Source of the DNA: Desulfobacterales bacterium
GTDB taxonomy: Bacteria; Desulfobacterota; Desulfobacteria; Desulfobacterales; JAEINQ01
Reading direction: 5' to 3'
DNA: 64,000 nucleotides
Assembly (NCBI GenBank): GCA_016342285.1
Contig: JAEINQ010000023.1
Span: 16,303 to 80,302, forward strand
The position numbers were made by a program, and so were the translations under genes. The notes beneath the pieces were generated by a model. It was not told where the DNA came from, searched no databases, and worked only from the letters and a program-made list of their open reading frames with translations. Positions 33,516-42,480 of the stretch are shown in pieces (the first letter of the stretch is position 1; the number at the start of each line of letters is the position of its first letter).

Positions 33516-34862
33516 ATGCAGGGAATGGATAAAGAGACCCTATTAAAATTGGTTTGCGACGCCGGCGTGGTCGGTGAAGGCGGAGCCGGTTTCCCGGCCC
33601 ACGTCAAATACGACACCCAGGTGGACACGGTGATTGCCAACGGTTGTGAGTGCGAACCCTTGCTCTATACGGATCAGCATATTATGGGCCGGCACAGCGC
33701 GGCCATTGTCCAGGCCATCCAGGCCCTTATGTCGGTTACCGGGGCCACGCGCGGGGTGATCGCCATCAAGCGAAAATACCAAGACGCCGCCCGGCTGTTC
33801 ACCCAAGCCATGGCCGGCACCAGCCTTGAGTTGGCCCAGTTGGACAATTTCTACCCCGCAGGCGATGAGTTTATCCTCGTACACGAAGTCACCGGCAAAA
33901 CCATTCCGCCCCTGGGCCTTCCGAAAGATGTGGGGGCCGTGGTGGCCAACGTGGGCACCCTTGTTAACGTCAAACGGGCACTGGAAAACATTCCCGTTAC
34001 CCAAAAAGTGGTCACGGTAACCGGCGAGGTTGCCCGACCGGCCGTTATCGAAGTGCCCATCGGCACCCCGGTGGCCGCCTGTATTGAAAGTTGCGGCGGC
34101 CCGACCGTAGAAGATCCGGTCTATGTCCTCGGGGGTCCCATGATGGGCCGCATCGTCGAAAACGCGGCCGCCCTTGCCACCGAAGTGATCACCAAGACCA
34201 ACGGCGGGATTATTGTCCTGCCCCGTGGGCACTACCTGCACACAACCAATACGATCCCTTTGGAGGTTCTCCAGAGGCAAGCGGCGGTTTCCTGCATCCA
34301 GTGCCGCTATTGCACCGACCAGTGCCCCCGTTACCTTCTGGGTCACGGATTTGAGACCCACAAGGTGATGCGCGCCTTCAGCGCCGGCATCGATGCCGCC
34401 ATGGATGCCGTTCAAGCCCACATGTGCTGCGAATGCGGGGTCTGCGAATTGTTCAGTTGCCCCATGCGCATCTCTCCGCGACGAGTCAATGTGCTTTTAA
34501 AGCAACGCTTTCGCGAGCAGGGCCTGACCTACAAAGGGCCTCGGGTGGTCAATCCGTCGCAAACGGCCCTGCGCGAGTACCGCAAGGTCCCCGTAGAGCG
34601 CCTGGCTTATAAAATAGACATCGCCCGATATATGGAAATCCATCCCGAGTTCAGCGAGACCCGCCCGCCGGCGCAAGTCCGCATCCCCCTGCACCAGCAC
34701 ATCGGCGCCCCGGCCGATGCCCGGGTCAAGGTGGGCGACAGGGTCAAGACCGGCGATCTGATCGGCCGCATGGCGCAAGGGGCACTGAGCGCCAACGTTC
34801 ATGCTTCCATCCAGGGCGTCGTTACCGCTGTGGACCGGTCCGTAACCATCCAAGGAGATTAA
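33516..34862 (+). CDS. pduS: PduS-like flavo-iron-sulfur electron-transfer protein (RnfC family)
   Basis: A 448-residue protein. The N-terminal nucleotide/flavin region has GEGGAGFPAHVK, as in RnfC and complex I 51K. An SLBB-like region follows, then two [4Fe-4S] motifs (CIQCRYCTDQCP at about 260-275, CCECGVCELFSCP at about 305-317). A C-terminal sandwich domain has RVKVGDRVKTGDLIGR. Salmonella PduS reduces cobalamin; here the lyase needs no B12, so PduS more likely passes electrons from NADH through the shell. It sits directly before the PduT-like shell gene, the same pairing as in pdu operons. Confidence 0.88.
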   Translation: MQGMDKETLLKLVCDAGVVGEGGAGFPAHVKYDTQVDTVIANGCECEPLLYTDQHIMGRHSAAIVQAIQALMSVTGATRGVIAIKRKYQDAARLFTQAMAGTSLELAQLDNFYPAGDEFILVHEVTGKTIPPLGLPKDVGAVVANVGTLVNVKRALENIPVTQKVVTVTGEVARPAVIEVPIGTPVAACIESCGGPTVEDPVYVLGGPMMGRIVENAAALATEVITKTNGGIIVLPRGHYLHTTNTIPLEVLQRQAAVSCIQCRYCTDQCPRYLLGHGFETHKVMRAFSAGIDAAMDAVQAHMCCECGVCELFSCPMRISPRRVNVLLKQRFREQGLTYKGPRVVNPSQTALREYRKVPVERLAYKIDIARYMEIHPEFSETRPPAQVRIPLHQHIGAPADARVKVGDRVKTGDLIGRMAQGALSANVHASIQGVVTAVDRSVTIQGD

Positions 34863-34866
34863 ACTG

Positions 34867-35421
34867 ATGGCCAACATCCAAGCCGTTGGGATGATCGAAT
34901 TCAACAGCATCGCCGTGGGCATCGAAGCCGCCGACCGCATGGTCAAGGCCGCCGAGGTGGAACCGCTGATGCTCAAAACCATCTGCCCCGGAAAATTTGT
35001 GGTGGCCATTTACAGCAATGTCGCCGCCGTACAGGCCTCCATTGACGCGGGATTGAACGTCGGCGCCGATGCATTGGTCGATCATTTCGTCATCCCCAAT
35101 ATTGACCCGGCCGTAATCTCTGCCATGAGCTCATCCATTGCCCGTACGAGCGGCAGCGCCGTTGGGGTCATCGAGACGTTTTCAGCGGCTTCCTGCATCG
35201 TGGCCGCCGATGTGGCCGTTAAAACCGCGGATGTGGACCTGCTTGAAGTCCGCATCGCCATGGGTGTTGGCGGCAAGGCTTTTTGCATTCTTGCCGGAAA
35301 CGTCGGTCCGGTGGAAATGTCTGTGGCGTCGGGGTCCGCCTCAGCAGCAAAAAAAGGACTGCTGGTGAGAAAAACGGTCATCCCCAACATATCCCAGCAG
35401 GTCATGCGTCATATCATGTAA
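34867..35421 (+). CDS. pduT: BMC-T shell protein with Fe-S site (PduT-like)
   Basis: A 184-residue tandem BMC-domain protein (repeats about 5-85 and about 97-180) forming trimeric pseudohexamers. Cys40 in KTICPGKFV aligns with Cys38 of PduT, where three chains bind one central [4Fe-4S] cluster. The cluster would give electrons a path across the shell. The gene begins 4 bases after pduS, with AGGAG, so the two proteins are tightly coupled. Because no alcohol dehydrogenase is in the locus, this pair is the best candidate for recycling NADH made inside. Confidence 0.93.
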   Translation: MANIQAVGMIEFNSIAVGIEAADRMVKAAEVEPLMLKTICPGKFVVAIYSNVAAVQASIDAGLNVGADALVDHFVIPNIDPAVISAMSSSIARTSGSAVGVIETFSAASCIVAADVAVKTADVDLLEVRIAMGVGGKAFCILAGNVGPVEMSVASGSASAAKKGLLVRKTVIPNISQQVMRHIM

Positions 35422-35514
35422 TGATTTTGCATCATCAACGGCACCATGGGGTCCGGCCATTGAACATAAAAAAGTAGGCGGCCCCATTAAACACTTCGGC
35501 GAAAAGAGGAAAAC

Positions 35515-35865
35515 ATGACAGCTAACGATTCTTTGGGATTTGTTGAAGCATACGGCATGGTGGCAGCCATTGAGGCGGCCGATGCCATGGTCAAAACCGC
35601 CCGGGTCAAGGTTAAGACCGTCTTGAATGCCGATGCGGGCTTGCTCAGCGTGATTTGTGAAGGCGATCTGGCCGCATGCAAGGCGGCCGTCGATGCCGGC
35701 AAGGCGGCCGCCGACCGTGTGGGCAAATGCTTGCGCACCAACCTGATACCACGGCCGGCCGGAGGCATCGAAACGCTTATTTCCAAAAGCATCGGATCTG
35801 AGATCTTCCCAACGAAAACCAAAGCCAAATCTCCGGTTGCAAAAAAAGGTCCGGCTAAAAAATAA
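35515..35865 (+). CDS. BMC-H shell protein 2 with altered pore and Lys-rich tail
   Basis: A 116-residue protein. Residues 6-85 are a BMC domain ([27 protein letters not shown]). The pore loop is LNADAGLLS instead of the (K/Q)IGAG of its two paralogues, placing an Asp and an Ala at or near the pore. The C-terminus extends about 25 residues ending [17 protein letters not shown], strongly basic and disordered. Such extended paralogues often play minor or cargo-binding roles in shells. A GAGGA site precedes the ATG. Confidence 0.93.
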   Translation: MTANDSLGFVEAYGMVAAIEAADAMVKTARVKVKTVLNADAGLLSVICEGDLAACKAAVDAGKAAADRVGKCLRTNLIPRPAGGIETLISKSIGSEIFPTKTKAKSPVAKKGPAKK

Positions 35866-35924
35866 CTTCCACCATCGTGGTGGTCATCCGTTGGAACGCA
35901 AAAAAAACAAACAAGGAGCATAAA

Positions 35925-36197
35925 ATGGACGCATTGGGAATGATAGAAACAAAGGGATTGGTCGCCTTGATCGAAGCTTCCGACGCCATGGTTAAAACGG
36001 CGCGGGTTGAATTGGTCGGGTACCAGAAAATCGGTGCCGGATTCGTGACCGCGCTTGTTCGTGGTGATGTGGCCGCATGCAAGGCTGCCACGGATGCCGG
36101 TGCCGCGGCTGCCCAGCGCCTGGGAGAAGTCGTCGCCGTGCATGTGATCGCACGCCCCCATGACGATCTTGAAGCTGTTTTTTCCCTGAAAAAATAG
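35925..36197 (+). CDS. BMC-H hexameric shell protein 3
   Basis: A 90-residue BMC domain ([29 protein letters not shown]) with canonical pore loop [10 protein letters not shown]. It is nearly a twin of shell protein 1. The ATG at 35925 follows AAGGAG. It is probably a major facet tile. Confidence 0.95.
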   Translation: MDALGMIETKGLVALIEASDAMVKTARVELVGYQKIGAGFVTALVRGDVAACKAATDAGAAAAQRLGEVVAVHVIARPHDDLEAVFSLKK

Positions 36198-36316
36198 CCA
36201 TAGCCCCCAGGTGTCAGCAGAGATTGTATTGACGAGGCGCAAGACCCGACCCTATCGCTTGTGCATTTTTCCAAGCGTATGTGTGAATCTCAAAACCGAC
36301 ACCAAGGAGAATCAAA

Positions 36317-36601
36317 ATGGAATTGGGAAAGGTCGTAGGACAGGTGGTTTCAACGGTTCGCGATCCGGGGTTGCCGAACCTGACCCTGCTTCTGGTGGAC
36401 ATCGTGGACGCCGCCGGCAAGGTGGTCCTTGGCAGCCAGGTGGCCGCCGATAGCATTGGAGCCGGAGAAGGAGAACTGGTGCTTCTGGTGCGCGGCAGTT
36501 CCGCCCGCATGATCATGGAAGCAAAAACACCCCTGGATTTGAGTATTGTCGGTATTGTCGACCAGGTGACCGCCCGTAAAAAGACGCTGTACACCAAATA
36601 A
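36317..36601 (+). CDS. eutN: BMC-P pentameric vertex protein (EutN/CcmL family)
   Basis: A 94-residue EutN/CcmL protein: MELGKVVGQVVSTVRDPGL at the N-terminus, the LLLVDIVDAAG strand, the GAGEGELVLLVRGSSAR loop typical of vertex pentamers, and a C-terminal DLSIVGIVDQVTA strand. Five subunits cap each vertex of the shell. One copy in the locus is enough to close an icosahedral compartment. AAGGAG precedes the ATG. Confidence 0.95.
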   Translation: MELGKVVGQVVSTVRDPGLPNLTLLLVDIVDAAGKVVLGSQVAADSIGAGEGELVLLVRGSSARMIMEAKTPLDLSIVGIVDQVTARKKTLYTK

Positions 36602-36628
36602 GATAGCGCTCAGCGTATTGGAGAACCC

Positions 36629-38050
36629 ATGTCAGTTCAAAAAGAGCAGATAGAATCCATTGTTGCCGAGGTGCTCAGATCACTGTCGGTCGCGACCCCC
36701 GATGCGATTCCGGCCATTGATCCGGGGGACTGGGGTGTTTTTGAACAGCTCGATCAAGCCGTCGCAGCGGCGACAACCGCCTACAAACGAAACAATACCG
36801 TTGCCCTCCGCAACAAGGTTGTCGGAGCCATTCGCACGGCCGCCCGGGAGAATGCCAAACGCCTGGCTGAAATGGCTGTTGAAGAGACCGGCATGGGCCG
36901 AATCGAAGATAAAACCACAAAGAACCTCCTTGTGGCCGATCACACGCCGGGTCCCGAGGTTCTCAACCCCAGCGCCATATCGGGCGACAACGGTTTGACG
37001 CTGATTGAAAACGCCCCATGGGGCGTTATCGCATCGGTGACCCCCTCGACAAACCCCGGCGCCACGGTGATCAACAACGCCATCAGCATGATCTCCGGAG
37101 GGAATTCAGTAGTGTTTGCACCCCACCCCGCGGCCAAACGCGTCACCCAGGAAACCATTCGCATCCTAAACCGTGCCATCGTCGCCGAAACCGGCATCAA
37201 CAACTTGATGGTCTGCGTCCGCGAACCGAGCATCGAAGTGGCCCAGCAATTGTTCACCCAGCCCGGCATCCACCTGCTGGTGGTAACCGGTGGCGAAGCC
37301 GTGGTGGAAGCGGCCCGCAAGAGTACGAATAAACGGCTCATCGCCGCGGGGGCCGGCAACCCACCGGTGGTGGTCGACGACACGGCCGATCTGGCCCGGG
37401 CCGCCGAGAGCATCTATACCGGCGCCTCCTTTGACAACAATATCGTCTGTGCCGATGAAAAAGAGATTATTGTCGTCGACCGGGTCGCAGACGCCTTTAA
37501 AGAAGCGCTCAAAGGCCGCGGTGCCATCGAGATTTCCCTGGAACAGGCCGATGCCATTGCCCGGGCCGTGCTGATCGATTACCCGGGTGCCAAGTGCCGC
37601 CCCAACCCCAAATGGGTGGGACGCGATGCCTCCGAACTGGCAGCGGCCGGCGGGTTCAGCATTGCCGAAACCTGTCGTCTTCTCTTCGTGGACGTGGGTC
37701 GCGATGTGGACCATGTTTTTGCCCGCATGGAACAGATGATGCCCCTGTTGCCCGTATTGCGTGCCCGCGACTTCGACGAAGCCCTGGCGTGGGCATTGGT
37801 CCTTGAACGGGGCCTTCTGCACACCGCCGGTCTGCATTCGCGAAACATTGACAACATGGACGCCATGGCCACACGTATCAACTCCAGCCTCTTTGTTAAA
37901 AACGGACCCCATGTGGCCGGATTGGGTGCCGGCGGCGAGGGCTGGACATCCATGACCATCTCTACCCCCACGGGTGAAGGGGTGACCAATGCACGCACCT
38001 TTGTACGCCTGAGACGCTGCACCCTGGTCGGCAGCTTCCGGATTGTCTAA
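36629..38050 (+). CDS. CoA-acylating acetaldehyde dehydrogenase with N-terminal encapsulation peptide
   Basis: A 473-residue aldehyde dehydrogenase of the PduP/EutE type. Residues 1-20 (MSVQKEQIESIVAEVLRSLS) form an amphipathic helix followed by a linker, the classic encapsulation peptide. The catalytic Cys274 lies in SFDNNIVC. NAD-binding features include SVTPSTNPGATV and AGAGNPPVVVD. It oxidises the acetaldehyde released by the lyase to acetyl-CoA with NAD+ inside the compartment. It could be called SauS-like by pathway role. It follows the vertex protein by 27 bases. Confidence 0.93.
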   Translation: MSVQKEQIESIVAEVLRSLSVATPDAIPAIDPGDWGVFEQLDQAVAAATTAYKRNNTVALRNKVVGAIRTAARENAKRLAEMAVEETGMGRIEDKTTKNLLVADHTPGPEVLNPSAISGDNGLTLIENAPWGVIASVTPSTNPGATVINNAISMISGGNSVVFAPHPAAKRVTQETIRILNRAIVAETGINNLMVCVREPSIEVAQQLFTQPGIHLLVVTGGEAVVEAARKSTNKRLIAAGAGNPPVVVDDTADLARAAESIYTGASFDNNIVCADEKEIIVVDRVADAFKEALKGRGAIEISLEQADAIARAVLIDYPGAKCRPNPKWVGRDASELAAAGGFSIAETCRLLFVDVGRDVDHVFARMEQMMPLLPVLRARDFDEALAWALVLERGLLHTAGLHSRNIDNMDAMATRINSSLFVKNGPHVAGLGAGGEGWTSMTISTPTGEGVTNARTFVRLRRCTLVGSFRIV

Positions 38051-38054
38051 AAAT

Positions 38055-38876
38055 ATGGCCATCACTTGGAAAGAAGCAGAGAGACGGCTGGATATCGCCG
38101 CCGAGCTGCTCGACAAAACCGACCGGTGCATCGTGGAAGGGCCATTGCATGCAGGCATCGACCTGGGGACCGCCGATGTGGTGCTGATGGTCTTAAACGC
38201 CAACGGGGAACCCGTGGCCGCTTTCCTGGAATGGGCCGAAGTGGTGCGCGACGGTATCGTGGTGGATTTTATCGGAGCGGTGGACATCGTATGCCGCCTC
38301 CTGGAAAAAGCCGCCAACCGGTTAAACAGGGAAATCAGCCAGGCAGCCACCTCCTTTCCCCCGGGAACCGACCACCGTCTCTCGACGAATATCCTCGAAC
38401 GGGCAGGGCTCGACGTCGTGGCCGTTCGCGATGAGCCATGCTGCGTGGCTCAGTTGCTGCAATTGGACAAAGCGGCGGTGGTGGATATCGGTGGGGGCAC
38501 CACGGGAACCGCGGTCGTTCAAAACGGGAACATCGTCTTCAGTGACGACGAGCCCTCCGGAGGGCGTCATATCGGCCTTTCCATTGCCGGGCACTTTGAC
38601 ATTTCCTTTGAGGAAGCGGAAAAACGCAAGCGCCAGCCCGAGCGTTACGGCATCCTGGATCTGGCACGCCCGACCCTGCAGCGCATCAGCGACATTGTGG
38701 CCCGCCACATCAAAGGGCATGCCGTGGAAAAAATCATCCTGACCGGGGGGACATGCTGTCTGCCAGGCATCGAAGACGTTTTCATGCACGAACTGGGACT
38801 CCCCGTCCAACTCCCCAACCAGCCGTTGCTCCTCACCCCCCTGGCCATCGCATCGTTGTCTCTTAATAAAATATGA
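38055..38876 (+). CDS. eutJ: EutJ-like Hsp70/actin-fold protein
   Basis: A 273-residue protein with ASKHA ATPase motifs: phosphate-1 GIDLGTADVVLMV (residues about 35-47), phosphate-2 AAVVDIGGGTTGTAVV (about 145-160), and adenosine KIILTGGTCCLPGIE (about 232-246). EutJ is presumed to be a chaperone for metabolosome enzymes or an activator of them; direct evidence is thin. It follows the dehydrogenase by 4 bases, and is last in the operon before a terminator. A TTG at 38043 is a weaker start than the ATG at 38055. Confidence 0.9.
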   Translation: MAITWKEAERRLDIAAELLDKTDRCIVEGPLHAGIDLGTADVVLMVLNANGEPVAAFLEWAEVVRDGIVVDFIGAVDIVCRLLEKAANRLNREISQAATSFPPGTDHRLSTNILERAGLDVVAVRDEPCCVAQLLQLDKAAVVDIGGGTTGTAVVQNGNIVFSDDEPSGGRHIGLSIAGHFDISFEEAEKRKRQPERYGILDLARPTLQRISDIVARHIKGHAVEKIILTGGTCCLPGIEDVFMHELGLPVQLPNQPLLLTPLAIASLSLNKI

Positions 38877-38940
38877 GGCCTGAAACGTAAAAAAGATTGC
38901 CGACTTAAGCGCCATAGGCTATAAGTAAAGGTTGCCGTTA

Positions 38941-38969
38941 ACCACGGGTTGTAACACCCGTGGTTTTTT
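38941..38969 (+). terminator. Terminator of the microcompartment operon
   Basis: An 8-bp stem ccacgggt/acccgtgg is followed by six T residues, 65 bases after eutJ and just upstream of the ABC-F gene's ribosome site. Confidence 0.85.
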
Positions 38970-38992
38970 ATTACTCAAATGAGGAACCGACT

Positions 38993-40630
38993 ATGATCAG
39001 CGCAACCAACGTAACGCTTGCCTATGGCAAGCGTATTTTATTTAAAGACGTCCATATCAAGTTCACCCCCGGTAACTGCTACGGCCTGATCGGCGCCAAC
39101 GGTTCCGGGAAAACAACTTTCCTCAAAATCCTTTCCGGGGCATGCGAGCCCGACAAAGGGGTTGTAAGCATAGGATCCGGCGAGCGCATCGCCGTTTTGG
39201 GCCAGGACCAGTTTGCCTTTGACGAGCAAATTGTCATCGACACGGTGATCATGGGACACGAGCGGCTCCATGCCATCGTGATGGCGCGAAACGCCCTCTA
39301 TGCCAAGGCGGATTTCACCGAAGCCGATGGTATCCGCTCCGGTGAACTGGAGGCCGAGTTTGCCGAGATGAACGGCTACGAGGCCGAATCCCAGGCAGCG
39401 GTTCTCTTAAACGGCCTGGGCGTTGCCGAAGAGATGCGCCACCTGAAGATGAAAGAACTGGAAGGGGGAGATAAGGTCCGCGTGCTTCTTGCCCAGGCCC
39501 TTTTCGGCAACCCCGACGTCCTGCTCCTGGACGAACCCACCAACCACCTGGATCACAAGTCCATCGCCTGGCTGGAAGATTTTCTGACGCGTTTTGCCAA
39601 CACCGTGATCGTGGTATCCCACGACCGTCACTTCCTCAACCAGGTCTGCACCCACGTTGCCGATATCGACTACGGCCAGATCCGGGTCTTTGCCGGCAAC
39701 TACGATTTCTGGTGTCAGGCGAGCCGCCTGATCCAGAAACAGAAACAGAACGAAAACAAGAAAGCCACGGATAAAGCCAAAGAACTGACCGCGTTTATCC
39801 AGCGCTTCAGCTCCAACGCTTCCAAGGCCAAACAGGCAACTTCCCGGAAGAAACTCCTGGAAAAGATTACCCTGGATGACATGCCGGTCTCATCACGAAA
39901 ATACCCCTGGATCGCCTTTAAGCCGGAACGCCCCTGCGGGAGCGTGATCCTGGAAATCGAAAATCTCAGCAAAACCATCGATGGGGAGAAGATCCTTAAC
40001 AACTTTTCCATGGTGGCAAACGGCGGGGACAAGATCGCCCTTGTCGGAAACAACAGCCTGGCCAAAACTGCCCTCTTCCAGATCCTGACCGGGAAAATGG
40101 AACCGGATTCGGGCAGCTTCCGATGGGGCCAGACCGTTACCACCGCTTACTTTGCCAAGGAAAACAGCCTTTTCTTTGAAGCCGAGATGTCTCTGGTCCA
40201 GTGGCTGCTGCAGTATGCCCCGCCGGATGAAGGGGTGAGCTTTGCCCGCGGTTTTCTCGGCCGCATGCTCTTCTCCGGAGAAGAGGCCATGAAAAGCACC
40301 CGGGTTCTCTCCGGAGGGGAAAAGGTACGCTGCATGCTCTCGCGCATGATGCTGACCGGCGCCAATGCGCTTTTGTTGGATGAGCCCACCAACCACTTGG
40401 ACCTGGAGGCCATCACCTCACTCAATGAAGGGCTCATGGCCTTTCCCGAGGTGATTCTCCTGGCTTCCCACGACCACCAGCTCGTCTCCACCGTGGCCAA
40501 CCGGATCGTCGAGCTCACCCCGGAAGGCGCCATTGACCGACTCATGGACTATGACGACTACCTGCAAAGCCCTGCCGTGGCAAAAGAAAGAGAAGCTCAC
40601 TATTGCGGGGGAACGGTCCAGGCATACTGA
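38993..40630 (+). CDS. ABC-F family ATPase (YbiT-like)
   Basis: A 545-residue protein with two ABC domains and no membrane part. The first domain has Walker A GANGSGKTT, a diverged signature EGGDKVRVLLAQAL and Walker B LLLDEPTNHLD. The second has GNNSLAKTAL (diverged Walker A), signature LSGGEKVRCMLSRM and LLLDEPTNHLDLEAI. The linker between them (about 240-300) is Lys/Gln-rich, as in ribosome-binding ABC-F factors. The N-terminal ISATNVTLAYG and YGLIGANGSGK are like YbiT. It likely acts on stalled or resting ribosomes. The degenerate second P-loop (Leu-Ala-Lys for Gly-Lys) is unusual. GAGGA precedes the ATG. Confidence 0.9.
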   Translation: MISATNVTLAYGKRILFKDVHIKFTPGNCYGLIGANGSGKTTFLKILSGACEPDKGVVSIGSGERIAVLGQDQFAFDEQIVIDTVIMGHERLHAIVMARNALYAKADFTEADGIRSGELEAEFAEMNGYEAESQAAVLLNGLGVAEEMRHLKMKELEGGDKVRVLLAQALFGNPDVLLLDEPTNHLDHKSIAWLEDFLTRFANTVIVVSHDRHFLNQVCTHVADIDYGQIRVFAGNYDFWCQASRLIQKQKQNENKKATDKAKELTAFIQRFSSNASKAKQATSRKKLLEKITLDDMPVSSRKYPWIAFKPERPCGSVILEIENLSKTIDGEKILNNFSMVANGGDKIALVGNNSLAKTALFQILTGKMEPDSGSFRWGQTVTTAYFAKENSLFFEAEMSLVQWLLQYAPPDEGVSFARGFLGRMLFSGEEAMKSTRVLSGGEKVRCMLSRMMLTGANALLLDEPTNHLDLEAITSLNEGLMAFPEVILLASHDHQLVSTVANRIVELTPEGAIDRLMDYDDYLQSPAVAKEREAHYCGGTVQAY

Positions 40631-40739
40631 TTCCAATCCGTTGGAAATGACTAAAGTTGACATTCACATCCAATTGGGTTCTGTTGAAGCGCTGCACGAG
40701 CAACGGGGACCATTGTCGGCAAAAGAAACGGGGCAAGAC

Positions 40740-41273
40740 ATGAACGAAAAAACGAAAGCAACAGGGGCGCCACCCCCTTCCCTGGACCGGGACGCCCTTC
40801 AGCAGTTCATCGACCGGCACCGGATCGATGCCGCGATTTTGAATCTCAACGAACACACCGCCACCGTGGCCGACGCCGCGCGGGCCCTGGAGGTTGAAAC
40901 CGACCAGATTATCAAGTCGCTGGTGTTTCGCCACAACGATGATGCCCTACTGGTGATCGCCAGCGGGCTTGCCCGGGTGGACCGGAAAAAACTCGCCGCC
41001 TTTCTCGGGGTGGGCCGAAAAAAAGTCAAATTCGCCAACCCGGAGGAAGTGCTCCGGATCACCGGATACGTGGTCGGCAGCATGCCCCCCTTCGGGCACC
41101 GAACCCGGCTGCGCACGCTGATCGACACAGAGGTCACCGGCCTTGGGACCGTTTTTGGCGGCGGCGGCAGCTTAAACACCATGATGCGCCTGACCCCGGA
41201 CGAACTGCTGCGGGTGACCGGGGCGGAAGTGGTCAGCGTCTGCGAAGACTCACCCGAAATAAGTGTGGAGTGA
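40740..41273 (+). CDS. YbaK/EbsC-type aminoacyl-tRNA deacylase
   Basis: A 177-residue YbaK-fold protein. Family features are TADAARALEVETDQIIKSLVF (residues about 42-65, with the substrate-pocket Lys), DRKKLAAFLGVGRKKVKFANPEEV, GYVVGSMPPFGH, and GGGSLNTMMRLTPDELLRVTGAEV. It edits mischarged tRNAs such as Cys- or Ser-tRNA(Pro). The first plausible start is 40740; the open frame upstream is unrelated. Its last residues are encoded by a segment (aaataagtgtggagtgact) that also occurs at 29159-29177, so the C-terminus may have been modified by a repeat. Confidence 0.88.
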   Translation: MNEKTKATGAPPPSLDRDALQQFIDRHRIDAAILNLNEHTATVADAARALEVETDQIIKSLVFRHNDDALLVIASGLARVDRKKLAAFLGVGRKKVKFANPEEVLRITGYVVGSMPPFGHRTRLRTLIDTEVTGLGTVFGGGGSLNTMMRLTPDELLRVTGAEVVSVCEDSPEISVE

Positions 41274-41341
41274 CTAAAGTGAGCTAAAGTGACTAATCCT
41301 CCAAAAGGAAAGGCGGACATCCTGTTCCATAAAACCGGTGA

Positions 41342-42127
41342 ATGGGCATAATGAATCCTGATCCAGACCCGTTGCTCGTCGACACCCACGCCCACATCTG
41401 CGATGCGCGTTTCGACCCCGACCGTGCCGCAATGCTCGACCGGGCACTGGCTGCCGGGGTTTCTGCCGTGGTGGCCGTTGGGGAAGACATTGATGATGCG
41501 CGAAAAAACCTCGAACTGGCCACAACCTATCCCATGCTGCGGCCGGCCGCCGGGCTCTATCCCGGCCAACCAACGCCCGCCGAAGCAGAAGAGATGATCA
41601 CCTTTATCCGCACCCATCGCCGCCGCCTGTGGGCCATTGGCGAAGTGGGGATCGATTTCTGGCTGGCCAAAACAGAAGAAGATCGAAGACATCAGGAAGA
41701 AATTTTTTGCCAATTCATCCATCTGGCCGCAGAACTCAATCTTCCGCTCAACGTTCATTCGCGCTCGGCGGGGCGCCGCGCCGTGGAATTGCTCATGCAA
41801 AACAGCGCCAAACGCGTCCAACTTCATGCCTTTGACGGCAAGTATGCCACCGCCGCACCTGCCGTGGAAGCCGGCTACTTTTTCTCTATCCCCCCGTCGG
41901 TGGTCCGGTCCAGGCAGAAACAGAAACTGGTGGGCCACCTGCCCCTGCGATCGCTTCTGGTGGAAACCGACAGCCCGGTGCTGGGGGCTGATCCGGCGGC
42001 CCGCAACGAACCGGCCCGGTTAATGACCAGCGTCGAGGCCATTGCCGAAATAAAAAAAGTGCCGGCCGCGGTTGTCATGGACGCCATTGCCGCAAATGTC
42101 CGAATCCTTTACGGCCAGAAAATTTGA
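41342..42127 (+). CDS. TatD-family metal-dependent hydrolase
   Basis: A 261-residue TIM-barrel. Metal ligands seen: HxH in DTHAHICD, Glu in AIGEVGIDF, His in NVHSRSAGR, His in LHAFDG and Asp in ETDSPVLG. TatD enzymes are 3'-5' exonucleases or deoxyribonucleases acting in DNA repair or RNA turnover. All ligands are intact. An in-frame ATG at 41351 is an alternative start. It is 68 bases downstream of the YbaK-like gene. Confidence 0.9.
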   Translation: MGIMNPDPDPLLVDTHAHICDARFDPDRAAMLDRALAAGVSAVVAVGEDIDDARKNLELATTYPMLRPAAGLYPGQPTPAEAEEMITFIRTHRRRLWAIGEVGIDFWLAKTEEDRRHQEEIFCQFIHLAAELNLPLNVHSRSAGRRAVELLMQNSAKRVQLHAFDGKYATAAPAVEAGYFFSIPPSVVRSRQKQKLVGHLPLRSLLVETDSPVLGADPAARNEPARLMTSVEAIAEIKKVPAAVVMDAIAANVRILYGQKI

Positions 42128-42190
42128 CGACATAGCCAGAGCTTACTCTGACCCGCCCAGAGGACGTGGCCTTGGGTTACCCCAGGAAGA
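42128..42190 (+). repeat. Family C hairpin repeat
   Basis: The core gcccagaggacgtggccttggg closely matches 29106-29127. It is followed at about 42208 by the left end of a family B element (gaagttcgaagtgcctaaaa). Confidence 0.65.
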
Positions 42191-42317
42191 AGCTGTCTTT
42201 GAGTGTTTGAAGTTCGAAGTGCCTAAAATCAAGAAATCCTCTGCACTACTATCTGTCGATTTCTTGTTTTTTATGCACGATATTTTTAAAAATATCATTT
42301 GATCTTGAACAGTTATG

Positions 42318-42480
42318 GCTAACCACGGAGACACTGAGCACGCAGAGGGTTTCTGAATTTTTACAGATCGGGAGACGGCGATCTGTACAAGCAAACACTG
42401 TCAGGGCATTCTCATTCACGGCCGCCGTCTCCCAGCCGGGAATGAACCGAAAAAGCTCCGTGCCCTCTGTGGTGAGATAA
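42318..42480. repeat. Inverted element with CACGGAG...CAGAGG ends
   Basis: The left end (accacggagacactgagc...gcagaggg) and right end (gctccgtgccctctgtggtgaga) are roughly inverted copies. The interior holds a second inverted pair, acagatcgggagacggcgatc and gccgccgtctccc. The 42191-42598 gap contains nothing that looks coding. Confidence 0.55.
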
